Source: Arthrobacter sp. Soil782 (GTDB lineage: Bacteria; Actinomycetota; Actinomycetes; Actinomycetales; Micrococcaceae). Taken from it: a stretch of 64,000 bases of DNA. The DNA is taken from contig NZ_LMSO01000009.1 in NCBI RefSeq assembly GCF_001428435.1, forward strand, positions 129,237 to 193,236. Reading direction: 5' to 3'. Numbering within the stretch: position 1 is the first letter of the stretch; each line of letters opens with the position of its first letter. A model generated the notes under the pieces. That model did no database searches and was not told where the DNA came from. It saw only the letters and a list, made by a program, of their open reading frames with translations. Position numbers and translations under genes: made by a program. This document shows, piece by piece, positions 26,444-35,176 of the stretch.

Positions 26444-26475
26444 GAGTTCTTCCTTGCGTTCGGTGGGAATATGTA

Positions 26476-26500
26476 TTTCACTTATTGAAACGCTCATTTC
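26476..26500. promoter_or_regulatory. Candidate IclR-type operator between iclR and hutH
   Basis: TTTCA (26476-26480) and TGAAA (26486-26490) form a perfect inverted repeat with a 5-bp spacer. It shares GAAA with a second overlapping palindrome, GAAA-N6-TTTC (26487-26500). This AT-rich spot contrasts with the surrounding GC-rich sequence and lies between the divergent iclR (GTG at 26443) and hutH (ATG at 26549) starts, as expected for an autoregulated divergent promoter. Confidence 0.55.
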
Positions 26501-26548
26501 ATCTGTTGGCAAGAGCGGTCGATTGCGGGACGAGAAAAGGGACAGGTC

Positions 26549-28126
26549 ATGCCAGAAGAGAACACCGTGACAATCGGTTTAGGAGCACTGGCGCCGGCGG
26601 AGGTTGTTGCCGTGGCCCGATACGGTGCGCGGGTGGAGCTCGGCGACGACTCGCTGTCTGCCATGCAGGACAGCCGCTCGGTGATTGATGCGCTCATCGA
26701 TGACCCGACACCCCATTACGGCGTGTCCACCGGCTTCGGTGCCCTGGCCACCAAGCACATTCCCGTCCAGGAGCGCACGCACCTGCAGCGCAGCCTCATC
26801 CGCAGCCACGCGGCGTCGTCGGGCACGGAAGTTGACCGTGAGGTGGTGCGCGGGCTGATGCTCGGCCGGCTCTCCACCATGGCCACCGGCCGGACCGGCG
26901 TGCGGCCGGTCGTCGCGCAGACCTACGCGGACATGCTGAACGCAGGCATCACTCCCGTGATCGGCGAATACGGGTCGCTGGGCTGCTCCGGCGATCTTGC
27001 CCCGCTCTCCCACGTGGCGCTGGCCCTCATGGGCGAGGGCGAGGTAAGGAACGACGACGGCGCGCTGCTGCCTGCCGCTGATGCGCTCGCTGCCGCCGGT
27101 ATCGCTCCGGTGGAACTGCGCGAGAAGGAGGGGCTCGCACTCATCAACGGCACCGACGGCATGCTCGGCATGCTGGTGCTCGCCTCCGCGGATCTCCACC
27201 GGCTGCTGCGCACCGCAGACCTTGCCGCGGCGATGAGCGTGGAGGGCCTGCTTGGCACCGAGAGCGTGTTCGCCGAGGACCTGCACCAGCTTCGGCCGCA
27301 TCCGGGCCAGGTTGTCTCCGCGGCAAACATCCGTCGCGTGCTTTCCGGGTCACGCCTCATCGGCGAACACGCCTCTGATGAGCGCAAGGCACACCGGTTC
27401 ACGCGGGTCCAGGACGCCTACTCGCTGCGCTGCGCGCCGCAGGTTCACGGGGCCGCGCGGGCAACGCTGGCACACGCCGAGTCCGTCGCGGCGATCGAGC
27501 TTGGCTCCGCCATTGACAATCCGGTGGTGACCGTTGACGGCCGCGTTGAGTCGAACGGCAACTTCCACGGCGCGCCGATCGGCTATGCGTTGGACTTCCT
27601 CGCGATCGCCGTTGCGGACCTCGCGTCCATGAGCGAACGCCGGACCGACCGGTTCCTGGACAAGAGCCGAAGCCACGGCCTCAATCCGTTCCTCGCGCAT
27701 GATCCAGGTGTTGACTCCGGGCACATGATCGCCCAGTACACCCAGGCCGGCATTGTGTCCGAGCTCAAGCGCCTGGCTGTTCCGGCCTCCGTCGATTCCA
27801 TCCCGTCCTCCGCAATGCAGGAAGACCATGTGTCAATGGGCTGGTCCGCCGGTTTGAAGCTGCGGCGGGCGCTGGACGGACTGACGCGCGTGGTGGCGAT
27901 CGAGCTGCTGACCGCGGCCCGCGCGCTGGACATGCGCGACGGCGGCATCAGCACCTCCTGCAGTTCGCCCGCCATCTCTGCGGCGCGGGCCGCGCTCCGG
28001 GAGGTGGTGGAGGGACCGGGGACGGACCGGTATCTCGCGCCTGAAATCGAGGCGGTGCGGAAGCTGGTGGAGGCTGGGTCGGTTCTTGCCGCCGTCGACC
28101 GCGTGTTGGGCGAGCCGCTCGCCTAG
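26549..28126 (+). CDS. hutH: Histidine ammonia-lyase
   Basis: This 525-residue enzyme removes ammonia from L-histidine to give trans-urocanate, step one of the hut pathway. The active-site tyrosine segment is PHYGVSTGFG (Y57). The tripeptide that forms the MIO prosthetic group is Cys146-Ser147-Gly148 in YGSLGCSGDLAPL rather than the usual Ala-Ser-Gly. Cys, Thr or Ser at this position is known in some aromatic ammonia-lyase relatives, so activity is expected. SSAMQEDHVSMG near residue 415 is also conserved. The ATG at 26549 is preceded by AAAAGGGACAGG. It is transcribed alone, away from iclR-hutU. Confidence 0.95.
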   Translation: MPEENTVTIGLGALAPAEVVAVARYGARVELGDDSLSAMQDSRSVIDALIDDPTPHYGVSTGFGALATKHIPVQERTHLQRSLIRSHAASSGTEVDREVVRGLMLGRLSTMATGRTGVRPVVAQTYADMLNAGITPVIGEYGSLGCSGDLAPLSHVALALMGEGEVRNDDGALLPAADALAAAGIAPVELREKEGLALINGTDGMLGMLVLASADLHRLLRTADLAAAMSVEGLLGTESVFAEDLHQLRPHPGQVVSAANIRRVLSGSRLIGEHASDERKAHRFTRVQDAYSLRCAPQVHGAARATLAHAESVAAIELGSAIDNPVVTVDGRVESNGNFHGAPIGYALDFLAIAVADLASMSERRTDRFLDKSRSHGLNPFLAHDPGVDSGHMIAQYTQAGIVSELKRLAVPASVDSIPSSAMQEDHVSMGWSAGLKLRRALDGLTRVVAIELLTAARALDMRDGGISTSCSSPAISAARAALREVVEGPGTDRYLAPEIEAVRKLVEAGSVLAAVDRVLGEPLA

Positions 28127-28131
28127 GTCGT

Positions 28132-28161
28132 CCCCATTACCCCATTACCCCATTACCCCAT
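28132..28161 (+). repeat. 8-bp tandem repeat CCCCATTA
   Basis: The octamer CCCCATTA is repeated nearly four times (3.75 copies, 28132-28161), starting six bases after the hutH stop. Its ATTA end also matches the end of the palindrome arm that follows at 28205. The tract probably arose by replication slippage. Confidence 0.9.
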
Positions 28162-28172
28162 CGCACGCGCAG

Positions 28173-28205
28173 TAATGGCGCTTTGAGTAACTCAAAGCGC
28201 CATTA
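28173..28205. terminator. Perfect 33-bp palindrome downstream of hutH
   Basis: TAATGGCGCTTTGAGT and its exact complement ACTCAAAGCGCCATTA flank a single central A. As RNA the arms would form a long hairpin with a small loop. No T-run follows on either strand, so it is not a textbook rho-independent terminator. Its position between the hutH stop and the convergent AMIN-like gene still makes transcription termination or mRNA 3'-end protection the most likely role. Confidence 0.55.
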
Positions 28206-28242
28206 TGTGACTCCACACGCAGGAGGGTTGGGGGCGGATCCC

Positions 28243-28785
28243 CTACCAGCGATGAGCCACATCGATGACCAGCCGGGATGAGGTACCCGGCCCGTCGAGT
28301 GAGAAGACCCGGAACGGAAGGCGGGCGCGAACGCCGAGGCCAAACGTGGTGCGGCTCTCGAAGCTGTCCACGTAGGCCACCTGGCGGAAGGTTGTGAAAC
28401 CGGCAACATTGACCGCTTCGGACCTGACGGCCGGACGGTAGGTTGCGTTGCCCCGTCCGTCCTGGGCCGGTGCGTTGACGGTCACCTGGATGTCGGCCCC
28501 ACCGCGCAGCGGCGTGGCCAGGCCGGAGGTCCCGACGACGGCGCTTACGTACCGGACGGTGTAGCCGGCACCTTTGCCCCGAACATCGATCACCAGCCGG
28601 TCAAAACAGGCATGGCGGCCGGCCCGTACGTTCACCACCGGGGCGCTGGTCTGGGCCGTGCTGGTCTTGGCCAGTGAGCCCCAGGTTATTCCGCAGTAGG
28701 GAGCAGCGGAGGCGGAAGACGGCACTACCAGCCCGAACCCGACAATGAGTAGCAGGCTCGCCAGCAGCGCACGGAGTGTGTGCAT
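28243..28785 (-). CDS. Secreted AMIN-like domain protein
   Basis: This 180-residue exported protein starts at the ATG at 28785 with AAAGGTGG upstream. A signal peptide covers about residues 1-30 (MHTLRALLASLLLIVGFGL then SSASA), with cleavage likely before APYCG. The mature part (HACFDRLVIDVRGKG, GYTVRYVS, PLRGGADIQVTVNAP, VAYVDSFESRTTFGLGVR) matches the actinobacterial AMIN-like family thought to bind cell-wall components. Two cysteines (in PYCGITW and HACFDR) may pair. There is no lipobox or membrane anchor. It stands alone, without clear operon partners. Confidence 0.75.
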   Translation of the reverse strand: MHTLRALLASLLLIVGFGLVVPSSASAAPYCGITWGSLAKTSTAQTSAPVVNVRAGRHACFDRLVIDVRGKGAGYTVRYVSAVVGTSGLATPLRGGADIQVTVNAPAQDGRGNATYRPAVRSEAVNVAGFTTFRQVAYVDSFESRTTFGLGVRARLPFRVFSLDGPGTSSRLVIDVAHRW

Positions 28786-29003
28786 GATGCACCACCTTTC
28801 AAAGAAGTAGGTGGGATCATCGTAGGGCCGCGCTTCCAGGGAAGATCCGGTCTGTGAACCATCGGCGCCCAACCGTTACGGGCGGCGCATCTGCCGGATG
28901 TTCACCGGGCTTTTCGGCGGTAAATCGCAATCATTCGGACACCGCAATGACACCGTGTGTGTTGCGGGATCCTGTGTGGATTCTGCTGGGTTTAGGCAGG
29001 GTT

Positions 29004-30182
29004 CTAGGCTGGCTGCGGCGTCATGCGTAGGACGAGACGCATGGCTGGTTCTGCGAGCCGTGCCGCAACTGGACCAAGGACGGCCATGAGCAGCACGTAG
29101 GCCGTTGCCAGTGCAGCAAGCTCGTCTGTGATGGCTCCGGACGCCACGGCAAGGCCGGCAATGACGATGGAGAACTCGCCGCGGGCGATCAGCGCTGCAC
29201 CTGCGCGCGCACGGCCCAACTTGCCGACACCCTGCCGTTTCGCCGCCCACCAGCCGGTTGCCACTTTGGTTGCAGCCGTGATGGCGGCCAGGAGCAACGC
29301 GTAGCCGAGCACCGGAGGAATGGTCGCGGGGTCAGTATTGAGTCCAAACACCACAAAGAAGATGGCTGCGAACAGATCGCGCAGTGGTTCCAGGAGGCGG
29401 GTGGCATTGGTGGCAGTGGCCCCCGAGATCGCAATGCCGAGCAGGAAGGCGCCGACGGCGGCTGAAACCTGCATCGCCGCTGCAAAGCCCGCGACAAGCA
29501 GCGCACCGCCGATCAGCGTCAGCAGGAACACCTCGCGGTCCTTGGAGTCAACGATGGCGGAAACTGTGCGGCCGAAGCGGAGCGCGATCACCAGGACGAT
29601 GGTGACCACCACCAGCGAGACGCCGACTGCCTGAAGCCCGCCGGCAAAGCTGACCCCCGCGAGCACCGTAGTGAGGATGGGAAGGTAGATGGCCATTGCG
29701 AGGTCCTCGAAGACCAGCAGTGACAGGATGACCGGGGTCTCACGGTTGCCGAGGCGTCCCAGGTCCGTCAGCACTTTGGCGATGATGCCCGACGACGAAA
29801 TGTACGTCACTCCGCCGAGGACGAGAGCTCCGACACCGCCCCAGCCGAGCATGAGGGCAACAATCGCGCCGGGCAGGAAATTCAGCAGGATATCGAGGAC
29901 TCCCGCCATCCATGACTGTTTCAGGCCGGTCACCAGTTCGCCGGCGGTGTACTCCAGGCCAAGCAGCAGGAGCAGGAGGATAACCCCGATCTCACTGGCG
30001 ATCTCGCTGAACTCCTCCAGCCCGTCCAGCTCGACAAAACCGCCCTGCCCGAAGAACAGCCCTCCGATCAGGTAGAGCGGGATTGGCGAGAGACCGATCC
30101 GCCCGGCGAGCCTTCCGAGGATACCGAGGCCAAGGAAAACCGCTCCCAGCTCAATGAGGACCAGCGCGCTGTGATTCTCCAC
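29004..30182 (-). CDS. CPA2-type cation:proton antiporter (KefB-like)
   Basis: This 392-residue membrane transporter has about twelve helices of the Na+/H+ exchanger fold. Features include LYLIGGLFFGQGGF near the N-terminus, EIGVILLLLLLGLEYT, YISSSGIIAKVL and VFEDLAMAIYLPILT, with the acidic pair expected in the transport site. No C-terminal TrkA-N domain is present; the protein ends after the last helix. The GTG start at 30182 follows the regulatory-subunit gene by 7 bp, so the two form an operon. It probably exchanges K+ (or another monovalent cation) for protons, gated by the neighbouring TrkA-C protein. Confidence 0.9.
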   Translation of the reverse strand: MENHSALVLIELGAVFLGLGILGRLAGRIGLSPIPLYLIGGLFFGQGGFVELDGLEEFSEIASEIGVILLLLLLGLEYTAGELVTGLKQSWMAGVLDILLNFLPGAIVALMLGWGGVGALVLGGVTYISSSGIIAKVLTDLGRLGNRETPVILSLLVFEDLAMAIYLPILTTVLAGVSFAGGLQAVGVSLVVVTIVLVIALRFGRTVSAIVDSKDREVFLLTLIGGALLVAGFAAAMQVSAAVGAFLLGIAISGATATNATRLLEPLRDLFAAIFFVVFGLNTDPATIPPVLGYALLLAAITAATKVATGWWAAKRQGVGKLGRARAGAALIARGEFSIVIAGLAVASGAITDELAALATAYVLLMAVLGPVAARLAEPAMRLVLRMTPQPA

Positions 30183-30189
30183 GGGCGGC

Positions 30190-30672
30190 TCAGCCGCCGC
30201 TAAGAATCTCGGCCGCGGCGTCGAGCCCTTCGGAGGTTCCAACGGCCACCAGCAAGTCGCCGGCAGCCAACGTGAAATCCGGTGTGGGCGAGGCCTGGAC
30301 CTGCCCTCGCCGGAGCACCGCAACCAGCGAGACGCTGGTGCGCGTGCGCATCTTCGTGTCACCGAGTTTGCGTCCGTCATACGGGGAGTCGACATCGATG
30401 AGGAATTGCCGTGTATTGACCCCCGGCAGATCCCTGTGGTCTTCCGTCAACTGCGCCACAATCTCGTGGGATCCGAGCAGGTTGCCCAGCGCAGAGGCCT
30501 CCTCTGCGGTCAACGGAATTGAGGCCAGGCACGCGTCGGGATCATCGGCGCGGGACACGATCAACTCCGTCTCGCCGCCTCGCTGGGTGACTGTGCCGAT
30601 CCGGCGGCCTGACGCCGTCACAATGTCCTTGCGCACGCCGATTCCGGGCAGCGGCGTCTCTTCAACCTTCAT
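30190..30672 (-). CDS. TrkA-C domain regulatory subunit of a cation:proton antiporter (KhtT-like)
   Basis: This 160-residue cytosolic protein begins MKVEETPLPGIGVRKDI, the N-terminal swivel typical of KhtT/YhaT-like subunits. It ends in a TrkA-C (RCK_C) ligand-binding domain (SVSLVAVLRRGQVQASPTPDFTLAAGDLLVAVGTSEGL). Such subunits gate CPA2 antiporters in response to c-di-AMP or nucleotides. The gene is immediately upstream of the antiporter gene and so encodes its partner. The start is the ATG at 30672. Confidence 0.9.
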   Translation of the reverse strand: MKVEETPLPGIGVRKDIVTASGRRIGTVTQRGGETELIVSRADDPDACLASIPLTAEEASALGNLLGSHEIVAQLTEDHRDLPGVNTRQFLIDVDSPYDGRKLGDTKMRTRTSVSLVAVLRRGQVQASPTPDFTLAAGDLLVAVGTSEGLDAAAEILSGG

Positions 30673-30722
30673 GGTTTTACTCTAGACCCGCCGGTGCACT
30701 CGGGATGCTCAGGGTTCCTGAT

Positions 30723-31829
30723 TCAGCGTCCGGCGGCGAGCGCTGAGGCGAGAGACTGGCCGGCGGCGGCTCCTGCTCCAGTGCCGGTGATGAGCCCGGC
30801 CGACAGTTCGGCAATGGCCGACGACGTCTGGAACCCGTAGCCGCCCTGGCCTGCCAACCAGAAGAATCCCTCGGCTTCCGGATCGAATCCGACAACCGGG
30901 AGCCCGTCTGCCACCTGGGTCCGCAATCCTGTCCAGGCGCGCATCACGCTCCCGATTCCGAGTGTGGTCATGGAATCAAGGCGAGCGATCAGTGCGTCCA
31001 GGTCCTCGGGACGCGGCTGTGCGTCCTCCGGCACGCTCGGGACCGTCTCGGCAGGTGAGATGAGGAGGCCGTCGTCGTCCCTGCGGAAATAGAAACTGTC
31101 ATCCGCCGCCGCTACCATCGGCGAATCGGGGGCGGGGACATTGTCTGCGCCGACAACCGCTGCCGTCCGTCGGTAGGGCCGCATGCCCTGCGTGGCCACA
31201 CCGGAGAGGACAGCCAGTTCATCAGCCCACGCGCCGGCCGCATTGACGACGACGGCGGCGTGCACTGCCTGCGAACCGGCACCGACTTCCCAGGCCGTCC
31301 GGAGCCGCTGGACCGAGTGAACGCGCGCGCCGGTCATGATCCTGGTGCCGCCTGCCTCCGCTGCCGACCGGTGATGATCCAGCAGGACGTCCGTGTTGCA
31401 GCCGACCGCCGTGGTGTCGAGTCCGGCGGCGTTGTAACCTTGCTCCCGGGCGGCCGGCTCGATTTGCGGACAGAGCAGCACTGCTTCTTCCCATGGGAGG
31501 CGTTCCATGGCGCCGCTGGCTCTGGCAGCGACGTCGTTCTCCGAACCGATCAGCATGAAACTGCGGGGAGTGAGCACCGGCGAGGGTAGCTCATCTTCAC
31601 GTTCCCGGATGAGCTGAAGCGTCCGTGCGGTGAGTTGCTGGATCGCCTCGGGCCCGTAACTGGGGATGAGCTGCCGAGCCGACCTCGAGGAGGTGTGGTA
31701 CGCGAGGGAATGTTCCGCCTCGACAAGGATGATCCTCAACTGTGCCCGCTGGTCCGATGCCAGCGCGGCCGCGAGCGAGAGCCCCGCAATACCGCCGCCA
31801 ACAATCACAACGTCCGCTGTCTCAGTCAT
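30723..31829 (-). CDS. FAD-dependent D-amino-acid dehydrogenase-like oxidoreductase
   Basis: This 368-residue flavoprotein of the DAO family has an N-terminal FAD-binding Rossmann motif, VVIVGGGIAGLSLAAALA (residues 7-24), then YHTSSRSARQLIPSYG, closely similar in pattern to D-arginine dehydrogenase-like enzymes. A C-terminal GQGGYGFQTSSAIAELSAGLI completes the flavin site. It probably oxidises a D-amino acid or small amine; the substrate is not determinable here. The ATG at 31829 has AAGGAGC upstream. The PP2C-like gene ends 46 bp before the start, so co-transcription is plausible without an obvious functional link. Confidence 0.85.
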   Translation of the reverse strand: MTETADVVIVGGGIAGLSLAAALASDQRAQLRIILVEAEHSLAYHTSSRSARQLIPSYGPEAIQQLTARTLQLIREREDELPSPVLTPRSFMLIGSENDVAARASGAMERLPWEEAVLLCPQIEPAAREQGYNAAGLDTTAVGCNTDVLLDHHRSAAEAGGTRIMTGARVHSVQRLRTAWEVGAGSQAVHAAVVVNAAGAWADELAVLSGVATQGMRPYRRTAAVVGADNVPAPDSPMVAAADDSFYFRRDDDGLLISPAETVPSVPEDAQPRPEDLDALIARLDSMTTLGIGSVMRAWTGLRTQVADGLPVVGFDPEAEGFFWLAGQGGYGFQTSSAIAELSAGLITGTGAGAAAGQSLASALAAGR

Positions 31830-31875
31830 TGCGCTCCTTCGTTCCGCTTCCATGGCGCTTGCACACCAGCCACAG

Positions 31876-32613
31876 CTACTCCAGTGCGACGCACAGGACC
31901 GAGGCGTCATCGGCCGATTCGCCGATCTCATCCTGTGTGGTCCGCAGCATCAGCATAAGCTCCTGCGCGCCCATCGGAGTCTGTACAGCCTCAAGGAAAT
32001 CCGCCGGGCCGCTGACCAGCCCGAGGTCCACCGCCCGCCACGCGCCGTCGGATGCCAGCGCCACGGTATGGGCAGGCCCGAGCGTGACCAGCCGGGCGTG
32101 TTGCGCCGCTGCCGGTTCACGGCGTGCAACCCAGACCCCTTCCGGCGTGTTTCGCTCCAGCCGTGCCCGGCGCAATTCGTCACGCGATGACGGTCCGTCC
32201 AAGGCCTGCCCCACGTGTCTGACCTCCCCGTCATTGAGGGCAGCCACCACGTGGCAGTCGGCGAGGCTGAGGACCGATACGGCGCCGTCGTCGTCGGTTG
32301 TGACCAGGGAGACCGCGGCGCTCGGGAAGCGCTGGGATTCCGGTCCCACCAACTGGTGGCCGAGCTCGTCCACTTTCGCCAGCGCGGCGGCCAGAACGGC
32401 GCGGGGGTCCTGTGGTCCGGCGCATTCCGCCAGCGCCAGCCCCAGGACCTGCGCATACCAGGAAGGATTCGACGCGCCGGGAAGAGCGAGTTCGTCGAGC
32501 AGCGACGTTGCGCCGTCGATCATCCAGGCGGCGTTGGCGCGGTATCCGCATGCGTCTTCCATGACGTGGTTGTCACCCTCGGTCTGAACCCGCGAGACAT
32601 GTGTGAATTTCAT
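31876..32613 (-). CDS. PP2C-like protein phosphatase
   Basis: This 245-residue protein has the metal-dependent phosphatase fold with atypical motifs: MEDACGYRANAAWMIDGATS (the usual DGMGG-type segment is IDGATS), SLADCHVVAALNDG, VALASDGAWRAVD and ESADDASVLCVAL. It resembles bacterial PP2C-like proteins annotated as hypothetical. The ATG at 32613 overlaps the stop of the preceding kinase gene by 4 bp (ATGA), so the two are translated together. It may dephosphorylate a protein or small molecule; the substrate is unknown. It is distinct from the PP2C at 51897. Confidence 0.75.
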   Translation of the reverse strand: MKFTHVSRVQTEGDNHVMEDACGYRANAAWMIDGATSLLDELALPGASNPSWYAQVLGLALAECAGPQDPRAVLAAALAKVDELGHQLVGPESQRFPSAAVSLVTTDDDGAVSVLSLADCHVVAALNDGEVRHVGQALDGPSSRDELRRARLERNTPEGVWVARREPAAAQHARLVTLGPAHTVALASDGAWRAVDLGLVSGPADFLEAVQTPMGAQELMLMLRTTQDEIGESADDASVLCVALE

Positions 32614-33518
32614 CGGCAAGGCCTTTCGTCGGTCAATATGTCGTCGGCGAGTACGTCCTCGAGGATGCGGATCCCCATCGTGTGGAAGGCGGGATTGTCA
32701 TCGGTTGCTGCCATGGCTGCGGCGATACAGAGCGCCCAACCGCGTGCCCGCTGCCAGGTCGCGGAATCCACCGATCGTTCCCTGGTGACCGTCTCGATGA
32801 AGGTACGCCTTCCAATGCGGTCGAAGACGAGCCAGGCCACGGCGAGGTCCGTGGCGGGGTCCCCTGCCGTCAGGTCGCCGAAGTCAAGGACGCCGGCGAG
32901 CCTGCACTGCGGGTTCAGGACGAGGTTCGCTGCATGCAGGTCACCGTGCAGCCACAGCGGCGGTCCGGTCCACTCGGGCTGATCGCGCAGGACCCGCCAG
33001 AGGTGCAGGAGTTCCTCGGGCTGGTCGGCTGCGGCGATTCGCTCCTCCACAACCGCGTTCCGTGTGGACAGTGGTACTCCGCGGACGGTATTTCGTGGGG
33101 CGTCAGCCGGAGCCGGGCGGTGGAAAGCGTTCACGAACCGTGCCAGATCGGCGGCCGCTTTGGACCTGTGCGCTGCTTCGATGTCAGCCGCCACGGTTCC
33201 CTTCAGCCAGCGCGTGATGGTCCAGTACCAGGGGAAGTACGACGACGGCGTACCCGTCCGCACCGGAAGAGGCATGACCGTTGCGAGGCCCCGGCTCACT
33301 TCCGGCAGCCAACGCTGCTCGTTGCGGATGAGCTCCGCCGCCGCCTGCCGCCGCGGAAGGCGGACAGCGAGCTCGTCACCGAGCCTGAAGATCACGTTGT
33401 CCCAGCCGTTGGCCACCTCTAAGAGCGGCAACTCGGCGAAATCAGGGTGCTGGTCAGCGAGCAGGCGCATGACCAGGGCGGCGGTGACGTCCACCTCTGC
33501 TGGCGGCATTCTGGTCAC
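32610..33518 (-). CDS. APH family phosphotransferase
   Basis: This 302-residue small-molecule kinase belongs to the aminoglycoside phosphotransferase fold. The ATP-binding lobe includes NGWDNVIFRLGDELAVRLPRR. The catalytic loop is LWLHGDLHAANLVLN and the metal-binding segment is GVLDFGDLTAGDPATDLA. The fold covers antibiotic, sugar and choline kinases; no antibiotic resistance role is implied. I chose the GTG at 33518, which has AGGGGGTGAC 6-8 nt upstream. A downstream ATG (33509) and an upstream TTG (33563) are alternatives. The gene is coupled to the PP2C-like gene. Confidence 0.85.
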   Translation of the reverse strand: MTRMPPAEVDVTAALVMRLLADQHPDFAELPLLEVANGWDNVIFRLGDELAVRLPRRQAAAELIRNEQRWLPEVSRGLATVMPLPVRTGTPSSYFPWYWTITRWLKGTVAADIEAAHRSKAAADLARFVNAFHRPAPADAPRNTVRGVPLSTRNAVVEERIAAADQPEELLHLWRVLRDQPEWTGPPLWLHGDLHAANLVLNPQCRLAGVLDFGDLTAGDPATDLAVAWLVFDRIGRRTFIETVTRERSVDSATWQRARGWALCIAAAMAATDDNPAFHTMGIRILEDVLADDILTDERPCR

Positions 33519-33661
33519 GTTGTCGTCACCCCCTGCAGGAGCAACCCGGACACCGTTGAGCAATATCGCCCACCCCGTCCGGGTTACTCCCGTTCATGTC
33601 CGGTTAGCTCGCTCTCGCTGACGACCCCGGACCGCGCGAACCAACCTGTCGCTGATGCCGG

Positions 33662-35176
33662 CTAGCCCTCAACCCCGAGGCGTTCGAGGATGAGTTGACG
33701 AACTCGCCCGGCGTCTGCCTGGCCGCGGGTGGCCTTCATGACTCCGCCCACAATTGCTCCGACTGCCTGCAGCTTCCCGCCACGGATCTTCTCCGCGACA
33801 TCGGGCTGCGCGGCAAGGGCGCCGTCAATCGCTTCGAGGAGGGCGCCGTCGTCTGACACGACCTCAAGGCCGCGCTGCGACACTACTTCGGTGGGCGTGC
33901 CTTCGCCCGCGAGGACGCCGTCGAGCACTTCGCGTGAGAGCTTGTCGTTGATCTTGCCGGCGTCGATGAGGCCCTGCAGTTCCACGATCAGCGCAGGGGT
34001 CACACCCAATTCAGCGGGTTCAACATCAGCGATCTTGGCTCGGCGGGAGATCTCACCCATCCACCATTTGCGCGCTGTTGCCGGTTTGACGCCGGCAGCG
34101 ATGGTCTCCTCAATGGCGTCCATGACACCGGCGTTCACCACGTCGCGGAACTCAGCGTCCGAGTAACCCCAGTCGGCCTGGAGGCGCTTGCGGCGTGCGG
34201 CGGGAGGTTCAGGGAGCTCGCTGCGGAGCTTCTCGATCCAGGCGTCGTCGGTAACCACGGGCACCAGGTCAGGTTCCGGGAAGTAGCGGTAGTCGTCGGC
34301 ATCGGACTTGGGGCGCCCCGCCGTCGTCGACCGGGTGTCCTCGTGCCAGTGGCGGGTTTCCTGCGTGATGGTGCCTCCGGCGTCGAGCACTGCGGCGTGG
34401 CGCTGGATCTCGTACCGGACAGCGTGCTCAACGGCACGCAGTGAGTTGACGTTCTTCGTCTCGGTGCGGGTGCCGAACTTCTCCTGGCCCTTGGGCTTGA
34501 GGGAGACGTTGGCATCACAGCGGACGTTGCCGCGCTCCATTTTTGCGTCGGAAACGCCGAGGTTCTTCACGATCTCGCGGATAGCTGCCACGTAGGCCTT
34601 GGCCAGTTCCGGCGCGCGCGCGCCAACGCCGACGATCGGCTTGGTGACGATTTCCACGAGGGGAACGCCGGCACGGTTGTAGTCGACCAGCGAGAATTCC
34701 GCACCCTGGATGCGTCCCGTGGCGCCGCCCATGTGGGTCAGCTTGCCGGCGTCCTCCTCCATGTGGGCGCGTTCGATCTCGATGGTGAACACGGTGCCGT
34801 CGGCGAGCTCGATGTCGATGGAGCCGTCGTAGGCGATGGGCTCGTCATACTGCGAGGTCTGGAAGTTTTTCGGAGTGTCCGGGTAGAAGTAGTTCTTCCG
34901 CGCGAAGTGGCATTTCTCGGCGATTTTGCAGCCCAGCGCCAGGCCGATCTTGATGGAGGATTCGACGGCTACCCGGTTGATGACGGGCAGAACGCCGGGA
35001 AGCCCAAGGTCAACCGGTGTGACGTTGGTGTTGGGTGTGTCTCCGAAGGCGTTCGGCGCTGAGGAGAACATCTTGGTGCGGGTGTTCAATTCAACGTGCA
35101 CCTCGAACCCGAGGACTGGATCAAACTTCTCCATGGCCTCGTCGAAGGATAGAATTTCGGCGGTTGCAGTGCTCAT
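33662..35176 (-). CDS. gatB: Aspartyl/glutamyl-tRNA amidotransferase subunit B
   Basis: This 504-residue kinase/tRNA-recognition subunit of GatCAB phosphorylates the misacylated Glu (or Asp) on tRNA-Gln (or tRNA-Asn) before amidation. The N-terminal [29 protein letters not shown], the [22 protein letters not shown] cluster and the [19 protein letters not shown] loop are characteristic. A C-terminal YqeY-like tail ([26 protein letters not shown]) ends the protein. The start ATG at 35176 directly follows the gatA stop codon. In Actinobacteria this complex usually supplies Gln-tRNA. Confidence 0.97.
   Translation of the reverse strand: MSTATAEILSFDEAMEKFDPVLGFEVHVELNTRTKMFSSAPNAFGDTPNTNVTPVDLGLPGVLPVINRVAVESSIKIGLALGCKIAEKCHFARKNYFYPDTPKNFQTSQYDEPIAYDGSIDIELADGTVFTIEIERAHMEEDAGKLTHMGGATGRIQGAEFSLVDYNRAGVPLVEIVTKPIVGVGARAPELAKAYVAAIREIVKNLGVSDAKMERGNVRCDANVSLKPKGQEKFGTRTETKNVNSLRAVEHAVRYEIQRHAAVLDAGGTITQETRHWHEDTRSTTAGRPKSDADDYRYFPEPDLVPVVTDDAWIEKLRSELPEPPAARRKRLQADWGYSDAEFRDVVNAGVMDAIEETIAAGVKPATARKWWMGEISRRAKIADVEPAELGVTPALIVELQGLIDAGKINDKLSREVLDGVLAGEGTPTEVVSQRGLEVVSDDGALLEAIDGALAAQPDVAEKIRGGKLQAVGAIVGGVMKATRGQADAGRVRQLILERLGVEG

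Noticed and set aside
28898..29089. A 63-codon open frame between the AMIN-like gene and the antiporter
   Set aside because: It overlaps the antiporter C-terminus, has no ribosome binding site and has low-complexity sequence.
32610..33518. Aminoglycoside resistance gene
   Set aside because: The APH fold is shared by many metabolic kinases, and nothing in the motifs or neighbours points to antibiotic resistance.
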